Assembly (NCBI RefSeq): GCF_003390925.1
Contig: NZ_QUBS01000090.1
Location: forward strand, 400,415-464,414
Direction: 5' to 3'
Length of the DNA stretch: 64,000 nucleotides
Source: Trinickia diaoshuihuensis
GTDB lineage: Bacteria > Pseudomonadota > Gammaproteobacteria > Burkholderiales > Burkholderiaceae
This document shows, in pieces, positions 26,766 to 35,110 of the stretch. The position numbers and the translations under genes are program-made. Each line of letters opens with the position of its first letter. Within the stretch, counting starts at the first letter, position 1. Below the pieces are notes generated by a model. That model searched no databases. It worked only from the letters and a program-made list of their open reading frames with translations, and was not told the origin of the DNA.

Positions 26766-29492
26766 TTAGAATCGATACGTCGCACCAACCTGGAAGAAGC
26801 GGCCCAGGTTCGTGTACAGCGATTGGTCGTAGCCCGTGATGTCAGGCGACGATTGCCACTCGACGTCGAACGGCGGCTTTTTGTCGAACAGGTTGGTAAT
26901 ACCGCCGTAGATCGTCCAGTGCTTGAAGCCGCGATACGAGGCCATCAAGTCGAACTGGCTATACGACGCAACCGAACCCGTGCCGCCGTCGCCGAACTCC
27001 GCTGCCACCGCGTTCGTGTACGGGCCCGTGTAGCGCCACGTCAGCGTCGTCGTCAGCTTGCGGTAGTCCCAGGTCAAACTGGTGTTGCCCTTCCAACGCG
27101 GGTTGCTCGCGCCGAACGGTTGCAGCAGCGCCAGGTTGTTGCCGGCGAAGTCTTGCGGAGCGGCACCCGGGCTGCGCAGCTTGAAGTGCCAGACGTAAGC
27201 CCAGTCGCCCGACAACGTGAACAGACCGTACGGCGTACGCACGCCCTTGCGGAAGTTCATGTCGAAGCCGTCGGTATCGAGCGAACCCAAGTTGACGAAC
27301 GGCTGCACGATGTAGCGAATCGTGCCGTCGGGGTTACGCACGACCGTCGCCGGATCGTTAGCTTGGAGCACCGCGTTCGGATCTGCCGTGCCGATCACGC
27401 CGTCGATATGCACCTTGTAGAACGCCGCACCGAAGTCCGTCAGCGGATCGGGCGAGAGCTCGAAGCCGATGTTGTAGTTCTTCGTATGCTCGGGTTGCAG
27501 ATCCTTATTACCCGTGGTCTGCTCGGTCGTGAAGTGCTTCGTCGGCGTGCCGCTCGGATCGTTCGGGTCGACCAGGTTTTGGTGGCCCAGGTAGACCGAT
27601 TGCGCGTTTTCAACCGGCGTCGGCGCGCGGAAACCGCGGCTGTACGACGCGTAGGCCGTCAACATGCGGATCGGCTGGAAGCGCAACGCGAAGCTAGGCG
27701 AGAACGCGCCGCCGAAGTCGCTGTAGTGGTCGTAACGGCCTGCCGTCGTGAACTTCAGGTTTTGCAGGATAGGAATGTCGAACTGATAGAACGCGGCCGC
27801 GATGTTGCGCGACGAGGCCACGGTCTGCACGTTCGCCGGCGCGATGATGCCTTGCTCAGCGAGCGTCTGCGGGTTGATCGTCATCGATTCGTGCCGGAAT
27901 TCCGTACCGATACCGAAGCCGACGCCGCCCGTGGGCAACGTGAACAGGTTCTGCGTCGAAGCCTTGGCCTGCACGCTGTCGACCTTGTTGATCGCTTGCG
28001 TGTTGTCGTCGCTGAAGACGCCGTTCAGACCGTTCGGCGTAGACGCCGGGTTCGAGAAATTGTATGTGCCGTTGGCCAGCATGTTCTCGAGGCCCGCCAC
28101 ATTCAGGCGGTTCGAGATCGTGCTATCAACCGTGCTTTGCGAGTGAGCGTAGTCGACCGACCAATCCCAGTTGCCCAGCTTCGGCGTATCGAACGAACCC
28201 TTGATACCGGTGTTGGCCATCCAGAACGTCGAGACCGTATCCGTTGCGCCGACGTTGTTCGGGAACGTCAGGTTGATCTGCGTCGGGACGCCGAACGGGT
28301 TGTACGGATTGCTCGCGCTGACCACGCGCGGCACGGGTGCAACCGAGCCCGTCGCGGGATTGAAGAAGTTCGAGGTGCTCGACAGCGCGATCGGGCCGTT
28401 CAACTGCACGGTCTCGTCGCGGCTCACCCAGAAGCCGGCATAGGCTTCGGTGTTGTCGTTGATTTTGAACGTACCACGCACCTTCGCGTTCAAGCGCGTC
28501 GTCGACGGAATCAAGGACGTGCCGCTCGCGACGTTATACGTACACGATGCACCGCCGTTAGCCAACGGGGTGCTGCCCGGGGGGCAAGGCGACAACGCTT
28601 GCGTCGCGCCTGGACCCGTCTGCCAATACGATTGCTGGTTCGGACCGAGCGGGGCGGCGTTACCGCCGGAATAGCCCGTGAAGTCCTGGTGCTTCGTCAT
28701 GTCGCGATCGGCAAGCGTCGAACCGCTGTCGCGATAGTAGCTCGCGGCCGCCGTAACGTTGAAGCGATCGGAATTGAGGTCGCCGAAGCCGCCCAACACG
28801 CTGAAGCTGCCTTGGCCGTCGCCCGGATGCTGAGCCTTGCCGAGTTGGCCGTCGATCTCGAGCCCGCGGAAATTCTTCTTCGTGATGATGTTGACGACAC
28901 CCGCGATCGCGTCCGAACCGTAGACGGACACGGCGCCCGTCTTCACGATCTCGATCCGATCGATCATGTTCAACGGAATCGTATTGACATCGAAGAACGT
29001 GTCGGTGAAGTTCACTGCCTGCGCATAGTTCGCCACGCGCTGACCGTCGACGAGCACCAAGGTGTACTTTTCGCTCAGGCCGCGCAGTGCGACACCCGCA
29101 CCGCCGGGGGCGGAGCTCGACGCAGTGGACTGGGACCAACTGCTGCCCGAGTTCACCGCCGTGCCGCGCAAGAAGTCGGCAACCGTCGTATAGCCGCTTT
29201 GCTCGATGTCCTTCGCGGTGATCGTTTGAACTTCGATTTGACTTTGCTTATCCGCGCTGCGGATAAGCGAGCCCGTCACCTCGAACTTCTTCAACTGCGC
29301 GACCTTGCCGCCGTTGGAGTCCGTGGTAGTCGTGGCCCCGCCAGCCGGTGCCGGTTGTGCCGCCGGCGTCTTGGCCGCGTCCGCCGCCGCCGGCTGCGAT
29401 TGTGCGAAAGCCGGCGTCCCCAGCGCTGCGCTCAGCGCCAACTCAGCCCAAAAAATCTTTCGTATGGCCGATCCCAAAGCCGTTTGTTTCAT
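26766..29492 (-). CDS. TonB-dependent outer-membrane receptor 1
   Basis: A 908-residue receptor. The signal peptide ends near GTPAFA-QS; an Ala/Pro/Thr-rich linker and a likely TonB box (LKKFEVTG) follow. The plug domain contains VADFLRGTAVNSGSSW, GGAGVALRGLSEKYTLVLVDGQR and GSDAIAGVVNIITKKNF. The rest is the 22-strand barrel ending in the terminal aromatic signature GATYRF. ATG at 29492 is fixed by AGAAGGGG directly upstream. The plug is of the kind found in large families of Caulobacter and Xanthomonas receptors for peptides, sugars and unknown ligands, not a recognised siderophore receptor. It is closely related to the receptor at 32.4-35.1 kb. Confidence 0.92.
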   Translation of the reverse strand: MKQTALGSAIRKIFWAELALSAALGTPAFAQSQPAAADAAKTPAAQPAPAGGATTTTDSNGGKVAQLKKFEVTGSLIRSADKQSQIEVQTITAKDIEQSGYTTVADFLRGTAVNSGSSWSQSTASSSAPGGAGVALRGLSEKYTLVLVDGQRVANYAQAVNFTDTFFDVNTIPLNMIDRIEIVKTGAVSVYGSDAIAGVVNIITKKNFRGLEIDGQLGKAQHPGDGQGSFSVLGGFGDLNSDRFNVTAAASYYRDSGSTLADRDMTKHQDFTGYSGGNAAPLGPNQQSYWQTGPGATQALSPCPPGSTPLANGGASCTYNVASGTSLIPSTTRLNAKVRGTFKINDNTEAYAGFWVSRDETVQLNGPIALSSTSNFFNPATGSVAPVPRVVSASNPYNPFGVPTQINLTFPNNVGATDTVSTFWMANTGIKGSFDTPKLGNWDWSVDYAHSQSTVDSTISNRLNVAGLENMLANGTYNFSNPASTPNGLNGVFSDDNTQAINKVDSVQAKASTQNLFTLPTGGVGFGIGTEFRHESMTINPQTLAEQGIIAPANVQTVASSRNIAAAFYQFDIPILQNLKFTTAGRYDHYSDFGGAFSPSFALRFQPIRMLTAYASYSRGFRAPTPVENAQSVYLGHQNLVDPNDPSGTPTKHFTTEQTTGNKDLQPEHTKNYNIGFELSPDPLTDFGAAFYKVHIDGVIGTADPNAVLQANDPATVVRNPDGTIRYIVQPFVNLGSLDTDGFDMNFRKGVRTPYGLFTLSGDWAYVWHFKLRSPGAAPQDFAGNNLALLQPFGASNPRWKGNTSLTWDYRKLTTTLTWRYTGPYTNAVAAEFGDGGTGSVASYSQFDLMASYRGFKHWTIYGGITNLFDKKPPFDVEWQSSPDITGYDQSLYTNLGRFFQVGATYRF

Positions 29493-29664
29493 TTTTCCCC
29501 TTCTCATCTCAGTAACGCCAAGATTGTTTTGCGCGAAGACCTGGCGCGCCTTCCCGCTTGCGGCACCCCTGCACCGCCCCCTGTTGACAGCCCCGTTCTT
29601 GCACTGCGCCAAAAAAAAACCGCAATCACGCACGCACCGGCCTTTGAGCCGACCTGGCGTTTCC

Positions 29665-29679
29665 GTTAGTAGTCCTAAC
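29665..29679. promoter_or_regulatory. inverted repeat GTTAG-N5-CTAAC, operator candidate (proximal)
   Basis: GTTAG TAGTC CTAAC lies 173 bases upstream of the receptor-1 start. The same half-sites with the same 5-base spacer recur at 29797-29811. This is the kind of spaced palindrome bound by dimeric HTH proteins, and an XRE-cupin regulator gene is next door. Confidence 0.5.
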
Positions 29680-29791
29680 TTCTAGCTTTCGCATGCCGCT
29701 TGCGAACCGATCATGGGCGTGCAAGCGCGCAATCTCGCCCGCGGCATGGCGGCGAGACTCGCTCGGCAACCGGCCGTCGCTTCACATTTGT

Positions 29792-29816
29792 TAACAGTTA
29801 GGATTACTAACTGTTA
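29792..29816. promoter_or_regulatory. perfect inverted repeat with GTTAG-N5-CTAAC core, operator candidate (distal)
   Basis: TAACAGTTAG and CTAACTGTTA are perfect 10-base arms around a 5-base spacer, in the 364-base gap between the XRE-cupin stop and receptor 1. It could also fold as a weak hairpin, but its AT-richness and the shared core with 29665-29679 favour a protein-binding site. Apart from these two repeats nothing is seen in 29493-29856. Confidence 0.5.
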
Positions 29817-29856
29817 TGCGAGGACCGGCATCCGTAAAAAGATCAACAGCGGCTAA

Positions 29857-30432
29857 TTAAAACAACTTCGGCGTTCCGACCCAAACCAGCACGGTTTCAT
29901 CGCGGGCCGTATTGGCCCAAGCATGCGGAACCGTCGACTCGTAGTGCGCGCTGTCACCCGCGTGCAATACGAAGGTCGTACCTTCTAGGTTCAGCGATAT
30001 TTCACCGCGCAATACATACAAAAACTCTTCTCCCGCATGCGTCGTCACTTCCGACGGCGGCTGCCCCGCCGGCAACTTGACGAGAATGGCGTCGAGTTGC
30101 CTATCGCCCGACACGTTCGTCAGCCGAGCGAAAAGGTTCGCCGAGTCGGCAAAGCTAAAGAACTGCAATTCGTCTGCGCGCCGAACCGATTTACCTTCCG
30201 TCGGCGTATCGACGAAGTACTGCACCGTTACCCCTAGCGCTCTCGCAATCCCGGCCAACGACGTGATGGACGGCGTGGCCAGCCCTCGCTCAACTTGCGA
30301 AAGGAACGGTTTGGATATACCCGCCGCCGTTGCCGTTTCGTCGAGTGTGCGTTGGAGCCTCTTGCGAAGCGCTCTAATTTTGCTGCCTAGCACAAGGGCA
30401 GCGCCTGTCTTATCTTCAGTGTGCGGAACCAT
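29857..30432 (-). CDS. XRE-family regulator with C-terminal cupin domain
   Basis: A 191-residue transcription factor: HTH about 18-72 (TLDETATAAGISKPFLSQVERG) and cupin about 120-185 (AGEEFLYVLRGEISLNLEG, GDSAHYEST, VLVWVGTPKLF). ATG at 30432 is preferred; the frame extends to a TTG at 30456. It is paralogous to the regulator at 10.3-10.9 kb and lies upstream of receptor 1 on the same strand. The gap between them holds two matching inverted repeats, so control of receptor 1 and perhaps itself is likely. Confidence 0.9.
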   Translation of the reverse strand: MVPHTEDKTGAALVLGSKIRALRKRLQRTLDETATAAGISKPFLSQVERGLATPSITSLAGIARALGVTVQYFVDTPTEGKSVRRADELQFFSFADSANLFARLTNVSGDRQLDAILVKLPAGQPPSEVTTHAGEEFLYVLRGEISLNLEGTTFVLHAGDSAHYESTVPHAWANTARDETVLVWVGTPKLF

Positions 30433-30482
30433 AGCAGGACACAAACCGGCCGTCAAAAATTGTTTGATAGAAGCAAATTACA

Positions 30483-30738
30483 TTTACCCAAGGTAAACCC
30501 GAAGCCGATTCTTGGTTCAATGCACCGTTACGGTGCCCGCGACGGCGCGCGACGCATACGCTACCGCGAGAGCCGCCATGGGCGTCGATGCGGGATAACC
30601 CGTGGTGCAACCTTTGAGGCAATTATTCGAACAGTTCAAAATGCTTTAGGCATATAGCCTTTTCAATATCAATCGCGCTCCGGTAACCCCCTCGAACTAG
30701 TCCGTATTGCAACTGCGTTGCAACCTGCACCAATACGT
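30483..30738. promoter_or_regulatory. cluster of inverted repeats upstream of the XRE-cupin gene
   Basis: The gene-free stretch 30433-31023 holds several perfect short palindromes: TTTACC-CAA-GGTAAA (30483-30497), GCACCG-TTA-CGGTGC (30522-30536) and TTGCAAC-TGC-GTTGCAA (30708-30724). The last lies inside a second pair, CGTATTG/CAATACG (30704-30710 and 30732-30738). All three main ones have 3-base spacers. The rest of the stretch, about 30750-30900, is AT-rich with no recognised element. It separates the divergent regulator and nuclease genes. Confidence 0.4.
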
Positions 30739-31023
30739 CGCAACCCTAAACGTTTCGCCCATCGCGGTGCGCCTCATGACGATAACAGGATGAAATCCGC
30801 AACCGAAGCCATGTTCTTTAGAGGAATCAATCTAACTTTGTTAACCTCAATTATTTCATTTTGCTTTCATTGCAATTTCTGATTTCCTTCGAATAGGCAG
30901 TCGCATGAGGGTCGCCGATGCGAGAGGAAGCGCGCCGCTTTCTTGCAGTGCAACGTTCCTCGCTCGTCCCGCGCGTCGCCCGGCTATACTCGGCGCCCCC
31001 TCACGCATTCGATCGTTGCGCCG

Positions 31024-31773
31024 ATGAAGAAGCTGTTCGCCGTTTTGCTGTTTGCCGCCAGTACCCACGCACTCGCGGCCCCCGCTTGTTCCGAATTCGT
31101 CCCGGGCGCCCAGTTACCCGTTCTCGCCAATGCGAAGCTGGCGCCGAAGACGCGCCTGCTGTGCTACTCGGACTTCGCCGTCTTGCACTCAGGCCTGACG
31201 CATGGACCGCTATGGTCGGCCGAGCATCTCACGCGCGCCCACCTCAGCGAAGCCAAGCGGCAGACGCGGACGAACAAGTTTTTCGAAGAACCCGCGTTGC
31301 CGCCGAACGAAGGCGCCACGTTGGCCGACTACAAACGCAGCGGCTACGACCGCGGGCACATGAGTCCCGCGGGCGACCGTTGGACCGCCGAAGCGATGGC
31401 GCAATCGTTCACGCTCGCGAACGTTGTCCCGCAAGACCGCGACAACAACGAGCACTTGTGGGCGCGTATCGAATCGTCGGTCCGCAAGATTGCGAATCGC
31501 TATGGCGAGGCCTATGTTGTGACAGGGCCGCTGTTCGCGGGCCAAACGCTTCGCACGATCGGCGCCACACGCGTGTTCGTGCCGACGCGGCTCTTCAAGG
31601 TCGTCTACGTGCCCGGCGCCAACCAGGCGTTTGCGATCGTGGTCGATAACGTCGCGACCGATACGTATGAAATAAAGACCGTGCACGAACTAGAAGCGAT
31701 CAGCGGCATTCGTTTTCCCGGGATTCCCGAAGCAATCAAAGATCAACGGATCGGAGGACTGAAAGGTGTCTGA
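31024..31773 (+). CDS. secreted DNA/RNA non-specific endonuclease
   Basis: A 249-residue NUC1-type nuclease (Serratia nuclease superfamily). A signal peptide MKKLFAVLLFAASTHALA is followed by the mature domain. The active-site motif DRGHMSPAGDR begins at residue 109, with His112 as the expected general base, and NVVPQDRDNNEHLW contributes the metal-binding Asn. ATG at 31024 was chosen because it gives the signal peptide. It may degrade nucleic acid in the periplasm or outside the cell. The next gene overlaps its stop by 8 bases. Confidence 0.9.
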   Translation: MKKLFAVLLFAASTHALAAPACSEFVPGAQLPVLANAKLAPKTRLLCYSDFAVLHSGLTHGPLWSAEHLTRAHLSEAKRQTRTNKFFEEPALPPNEGATLADYKRSGYDRGHMSPAGDRWTAEAMAQSFTLANVVPQDRDNNEHLWARIESSVRKIANRYGEAYVVTGPLFAGQTLRTIGATRVFVPTRLFKVVYVPGANQAFAIVVDNVATDTYEIKTVHELEAISGIRFPGIPEAIKDQRIGGLKGV

Positions 31774-32032
31774 ATTCAATGCCTTTGCGAACGACGACGA
31801 CGTACTGAATATCGCCGGCGACGCAATGACCGTGGCCAATGGGCAGGCCTGCGTCACCGTGTCGGGCACGCTCGAAATCACCAAGGACAAGCGTGGCCTC
31901 GCGGCGGCGCTCGCGCTGAAACAGGCGCTCGACAGCATCGTTGCGCAGTTGCAGCGTCAGCGCGATTTGCCGGAGCACGCGCACGAAGAACCGCCGGCCC
32001 CCACGGGCAGCGTCGACAATCCGTTCAATTGA
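31766..32032 (+). CDS. small protein coupled to the nuclease gene
   Basis: An 88-residue protein starting at GTG within the end of the nuclease gene. It has no signal peptide. It has an N-terminal beta-rich part (NIAGDAMTVANGQACVTVSGTLEITKDK), a helix (GLAAALALKQALDSIVAQLQRQ) and a Pro-rich tail. I do not recognise the family. Overlap with a secreted nuclease could mean an inhibitor or an accessory factor, but this is only suggested by position. Codon use matches its neighbours. Confidence 0.65.
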   Translation: MSEFNAFANDDDVLNIAGDAMTVANGQACVTVSGTLEITKDKRGLAAALALKQALDSIVAQLQRQRDLPEHAHEEPPAPTGSVDNPFN

Positions 32033-32038
32033 ACGTCG

Positions 32039-32096
32039 CGACCGGTCCGATTTCGAGATATGCGCTTTAGAAGCGCCGCTCGGTTCGGATCGGTCG
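32039..32096. terminator. nested inverted repeat after the nuclease unit
   Basis: Outer arms CGACCGGTCCGA (32039-32050) and TCGGATCGGTCG (32085-32096) match at 11 of 12 positions and enclose a perfect hairpin GCGCTT-TAG-AAGCGC (32062-32076). It begins seven bases after the small gene's stop. No T-run follows. The layout resembles the nested repeat at 26.7 kb. The remainder of 32033-32413 is promoter region for receptor 2 with nothing else recognised. Confidence 0.5.
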
Positions 32097-32413
32097 TACT
32101 GAGATCCCTATTGCCCCACTGATCGGGAACGAGGCTTGTTTCACTCTGCGAGCCGCATCCCGCCAAGCTGCCGATCGTTATTCATTAGGTTATAACGGGC
32201 CGCTTCAATTGCTCTCGATTCGGCGAATGTAAAGCAATCCAGAATTCGTTGCTTATTCGTCGCGCATCGCACTCGCTAGCATTTCGCAATCCATCGACAA
32301 GACCTCAAGCATCGCCTATCCAGCGATGCGCTTGGGCTGCGCCTACCGGCCGCAGCACGCCCCCGTTCGTCCGAAATTTCAGCTACCGATCCGCACGACA
32401 TAAAGGACACCAA

Positions 32414-35092
32414 GTGCGACTAAAACTATTTGCCCGCGCAGGCAATACAACGTTGATTCCGGGACTCGTATTACTGATTGCCCTGGCATCGACGGCGCAT
32501 GCCGAGGACGCAAGCAACGCCGATTCGGCCACACCGGCATCGCCCCCGGCCACAACGACGCTTAAACGCGTGGAAATCACGGGCTCGTTGATTAAAACCG
32601 CCGACAAAGTCGGTTACAACCAAGTGCAAGTCGTCACGCCCGATCAAATCCGAGATAGCGGCGCCAATACGGTGGCCGACTTTCTGCGCACGCTCTCGAG
32701 CAATTCGGCCAGTAGCTGGTCCGAAGCCATGCCGACCGGGTCGGCGCCTGGCGGCGCCGGGATTGCGCTGCGTGGTCTGAGCGAGAAATACACGCTGGTG
32801 CTCGTCGACGGTCAGCGTGTCGCGCCCTATGGACTCAATGCGAACAACACCGATAGCTTCTTCGATCTGAACACCCTTCCGCTCAACATGGTGGAACGCA
32901 TCGAGGTCGTCAAAACCGGTGCAGTCGCTCAATACGGATCCGATGCCGTCGCGGGCGTCGTCAACGTCATCACCAAAAAGAATTTCCGCGGCGTGCAACT
33001 CGACGGCAGCTTCGGCGGTGCGACGCGCGGTGGTTCCGCGACGTCCAAGCTCGGCATCACCGCCGGCTTCGGCGATTTGAACGCCGACCGCTTCAACTTC
33101 ACCGTGGCCGCGAGCTTCTACAAGCAAGATGCGTTCACTCAGGCGGACCGGTCCAACACGAGCGGGCAGGACAACACCGGCGTGAACGAGTTCGGCATGC
33201 TGACCGGCGCACCGTCGTTTTGGGAACCCAATGGCGCCGGCAACGGCGGCGTGGCGCTGAGCCCATGCCCGTCCGGGGGCGCGATTCGACAAGGCGCGCA
33301 AGTCGTGGGCGGTCCCAGTTCGGGTACGACGTGCGTCGCCAATAGCGCAAGCGGCCAGGACGGGCAGCCGGACCAAAAGCGCTTCAACGTCAAAGCACAC
33401 GCGACGTTCAAACTCAGCGATACGACGCAGGCCTTCGTCGATCTTTGGGAAAGTCGCAACACGACTAGGTTCGCGCAGGGCTATCAAAGCATCGGCGACG
33501 GCACGCTCGCCTACAACCCCGTCACGGGAGGCACGACGCAAGTGCCGAACCTCGTGTCGGCGAGCAATCCCTACAATGCGTTCGGCGTCGCCACGCCGTT
33601 GACCTATACCTTTCTCGGGGAGCCCGAGGTCGTGAAAACGACGTCGAATTTCTATCGGGCCGCAACGGGCCTGCGAGGATCGTTCACGGCGTCCAATGAA
33701 AGCAATTGGGATTGGACAGCATCGATCAGCCACTCGCAGAGCACGGTCGATACGACCACCTCGGGTTTGCTCAGCGTCCCCGGGTTGGCCGCCATCTTGG
33801 GGCCGAACGGCCGATTCAACTTCTCCGCGCCGCAAACCACGCCGAACGGCTTGGCGGGGCTCTATACCAGCAGCTCGAACCAAGCGATTTCCGCGCTCGA
33901 TACGGTCGATGTCACGTTATCGACGGCGAACTTGTTCTCGCTGCCCGCGGGTAACGTCGGCCTCGGCTTGGGCGCCCAATTCCTGCATGAGCGCGCCTAC
34001 ATCGGCAACTTCGCGGCCGAAGCGCAAGGCTTGGCGGTGCCGTTCACGCTGCAATCGGCCGACGGCGAGCGCAACGTGGCGGCGGCGTACTATCAATTGG
34101 ATATCCCTCTGATCCGCGGGCTTTCGTTTAGCCATTCGGGACGCTTCGACCACTACAGCGATTTCGGCGATGCCTTCTCGCCGCGATTCGCGCTGCGCTG
34201 GCAGCCGATATCGGCGCTGACGACCTATGCTTCGTATGGCCGAGGCTTCCGTGCCCCGACGCTCGTCGAGAACTCGCAATCGGCCGCGTATTCCCTCCAG
34301 GACGCGGTCGATCCATATAGCCCGATCAACAGCACGCAGCAAGCCAACGTCGCGGAGTTGATCAAAGGCAATCGGAACTTGCGGCCAGAGCGCACCAAGA
34401 ACTACAACGCGGGCTTTCAGCTATCGCCCGATGCCAAAACCGATATCGGAATCGACTGGTACAAGATCGTCATCGACAACGTCATCGGCACCTCGAAGAT
34501 CCAAAACATCGTCAACACCAACGACCCGAGCGTCGTCCATCGCAACCCGGATGGATCGATCGCCTATGTCGACATGACGTACTCCAACCTGGGCTCGTTG
34601 AGGACCGACGGCTTCGAGTTCACGTTCAGGAAAGCACTGCCCACGTCGCTGGGCACGTTCACCCTCAGCGGCGACTGGGCGTACGTCTGGCACTTCAACG
34701 TCGAAAGCGCGTCGGGCGTCACGCAGAATTGCGCGGGCAACAATGCCTGTATCACGCAGCCGTTCGGTGCGAGCTTTCCGCGGTGGAAAGGAAATCTGAA
34801 TCTGAACTGGCGCTACCGCGAATTCAGCACGACGTTGACCTATCTCTACGACAGCCCCTACACGGAAACGGAATTCGCGCCCGATAGCGTGCCTTCGTAC
34901 AGCCAATTCAACTTGGTCACGACGTATACCGGCTTCAAACATTGGACGATCTACGCAAGCGTCAACAATCTGTTCAATCGCAGGCCGCCGTTCGATCCGA
35001 TCTGGCAGTACGGACCGAACCTCACCTACGACCCGACGTTGTACGGCAATCAAGGGCGCTTTGCCGAAGTCGGCGCGACCTATCGCTTCTGA
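32414..35092 (+). CDS. TonB-dependent outer-membrane receptor 2
   Basis: An 892-residue receptor of the same type as receptor 1. No ATG fits; GTG at 32414 has AAGGA seven bases upstream and gives a signal peptide (VRLKLFARAGNTTLIPGLVL to about STAHA-ED). A probable TonB box LKRVEITG, a plug (VADFLRTLSSNSASSW, GGAGIALRGLSEKYTLVLVDGQR, GSDAVAGVVNVITKKNF) and a 22-strand barrel ending in GATYRF follow. It lies 18 bases before a peptide-binding protein gene, which suggests a peptide ligand. Confidence 0.92.
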   Translation: MRLKLFARAGNTTLIPGLVLLIALASTAHAEDASNADSATPASPPATTTLKRVEITGSLIKTADKVGYNQVQVVTPDQIRDSGANTVADFLRTLSSNSASSWSEAMPTGSAPGGAGIALRGLSEKYTLVLVDGQRVAPYGLNANNTDSFFDLNTLPLNMVERIEVVKTGAVAQYGSDAVAGVVNVITKKNFRGVQLDGSFGGATRGGSATSKLGITAGFGDLNADRFNFTVAASFYKQDAFTQADRSNTSGQDNTGVNEFGMLTGAPSFWEPNGAGNGGVALSPCPSGGAIRQGAQVVGGPSSGTTCVANSASGQDGQPDQKRFNVKAHATFKLSDTTQAFVDLWESRNTTRFAQGYQSIGDGTLAYNPVTGGTTQVPNLVSASNPYNAFGVATPLTYTFLGEPEVVKTTSNFYRAATGLRGSFTASNESNWDWTASISHSQSTVDTTTSGLLSVPGLAAILGPNGRFNFSAPQTTPNGLAGLYTSSSNQAISALDTVDVTLSTANLFSLPAGNVGLGLGAQFLHERAYIGNFAAEAQGLAVPFTLQSADGERNVAAAYYQLDIPLIRGLSFSHSGRFDHYSDFGDAFSPRFALRWQPISALTTYASYGRGFRAPTLVENSQSAAYSLQDAVDPYSPINSTQQANVAELIKGNRNLRPERTKNYNAGFQLSPDAKTDIGIDWYKIVIDNVIGTSKIQNIVNTNDPSVVHRNPDGSIAYVDMTYSNLGSLRTDGFEFTFRKALPTSLGTFTLSGDWAYVWHFNVESASGVTQNCAGNNACITQPFGASFPRWKGNLNLNWRYREFSTTLTYLYDSPYTETEFAPDSVPSYSQFNLVTTYTGFKHWTIYASVNNLFNRRPPFDPIWQYGPNLTYDPTLYGNQGRFAEVGATYRF

Positions 35093-35110
35093 TCGCCGTT
35101 CATTCGAGCC

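Noticed and set aside
26754..29669. A 971-codon open frame on the plus strand opposite receptor 1
   Set aside because: It is an antisense shadow caused by strong GC3 bias. Its protein is Arg/Val-rich without domains, whereas the minus strand encodes a complete TonB receptor with signal peptide and ribosome site.
29792..29816. Reading the perfect inverted repeat as a terminator of the XRE-cupin gene
   Set aside because: The stem is AT-rich with no T-run after it on the minus strand, and its core recurs at 29665-29679, which fits an operator better.
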